Shown: positions 14,222 to 14,314 of the stretch, one piece after another
Layout: the number at the start of each line of letters is the position of its first letter
Numbering within the stretch: position 1 is the stretch's first letter
Assembly: GCA_030619345.1 (NCBI GenBank)
Contig: JAUXBO010000021.1
Span: 1-14,314, forward strand
DNA from: Candidatus Zixiibacteriota bacterium
GTDB lineage: Bacteria; Zixibacteria; MSB-5A5; GN15; FEB-12
Length of the DNA: 14,314 nucleotides
Reading direction: 5' to 3'
Made by a program: the position numbers and the translations under genes
Notes under the pieces: generated by a model
What the model was told of the DNA's origin: nothing
The model's input: the letters and a program-made list of their open reading frames with translations, nothing else
Databases searched by the model: none

Positions 14222-14314
14222 ATGAAGAAATATATAATCTTACTGATGTCAGTGCTCCTGATTGTGCCGGTTATTAGTGCCCGGCCAAAAAAGAAAAAGA
14301 CAGGATCTGTTAAA
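14222..14314 (+). CDS. Small exported, lysine-rich protein, 3' partial
   Basis: An ATG at 14222 follows a strong Shine-Dalgarno sequence GGAGGT (14213-14218). The 31 visible codons encode a clear signal peptide (MKKYIILLMSVLLIVPVISA, probable cleavage after ISA) and then the basic start of a mature protein (RPKKKKTGSVK). The frame is still open at the window end, so length and function are unknown. It belongs to a new transcription unit because a terminator lies before it. Confidence 0.7.
   Translation, partial: MKKYIILLMSVLLIVPVISARPKKKKTGSVK

Overview
The window reads as chromosomal DNA from a Gram-negative, diderm bacterium of the FCB/candidate-phylum type; Zixibacteria or a close relative is my best guess, but no rRNA or marker gene is present to prove it. 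The reasons are a large secreted protein ending in a FlgD-like Ig/sorting-type domain beside a PorV/PorQ-type outer-membrane barrel, a transmembrane RsbU-type regulator, and an XrtA-type exopolysaccharide cassette. Every gene I accept is on the + strand. I found no tRNA, rRNA, CRISPR array, insertion sequence or phage gene.

Region 1 (3-4063) is a cell-envelope pair: the 3' part of a multi-domain secreted Ig-like protein, overlapped by 4 bases by a PorV-like barrel protein that carries a long TPR tail. Region 2 (4137-6929) is a partner-switching signalling unit. One transmembrane protein has an RsbW/SpoIIAB-type kinase fold at its N-terminus and an RsbU/SpoIIE-type PP2C phosphatase at its C-terminus. 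It is followed by a STAS-domain protein, the usual substrate of both activities. The STAS frame ends just after a run of nine A residues, and the -1 frame then stays open for 97 codons that look like a winged-helix domain. So the real product may be a STAS-winged-helix fusion made by frameshifting or slippage, or hidden by a one-base homopolymer error.

Region 3 (6937-8652) is a membrane-anchored GAF-GAF-GGDEF diguanylate cyclase with intact catalytic and inhibitory motifs. It lies behind a near-consensus sigma70 promoter whose -10 box sits inside an inverted repeat. Region 4 (8679-14143) is a compact operon for polysaccharide export and its control: Wza-like export protein, Wzz/GumC-like co-polymerase, a TPR protein, a BY-type tyrosine kinase with a tyrosine-rich tail, and an XrtA-type polysaccharide deacetylase. 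A 19-base near-perfect palindrome lies just before the first gene and an intrinsic terminator follows the last. Region 5 (14144-14314) holds a promoter-like stretch and the first 31 codons of a small secreted, lysine-rich protein.

A plausible working model, which is inference, is that the partner switch (2) and c-di-GMP (3) both feed into the making and export of exopolysaccharide by (4). No glycosyltransferase, flippase, polymerase, exosortase or sigma factor gene lies in the window, so synthesis of the polymer and the final output of the switch are encoded elsewhere or are novel.
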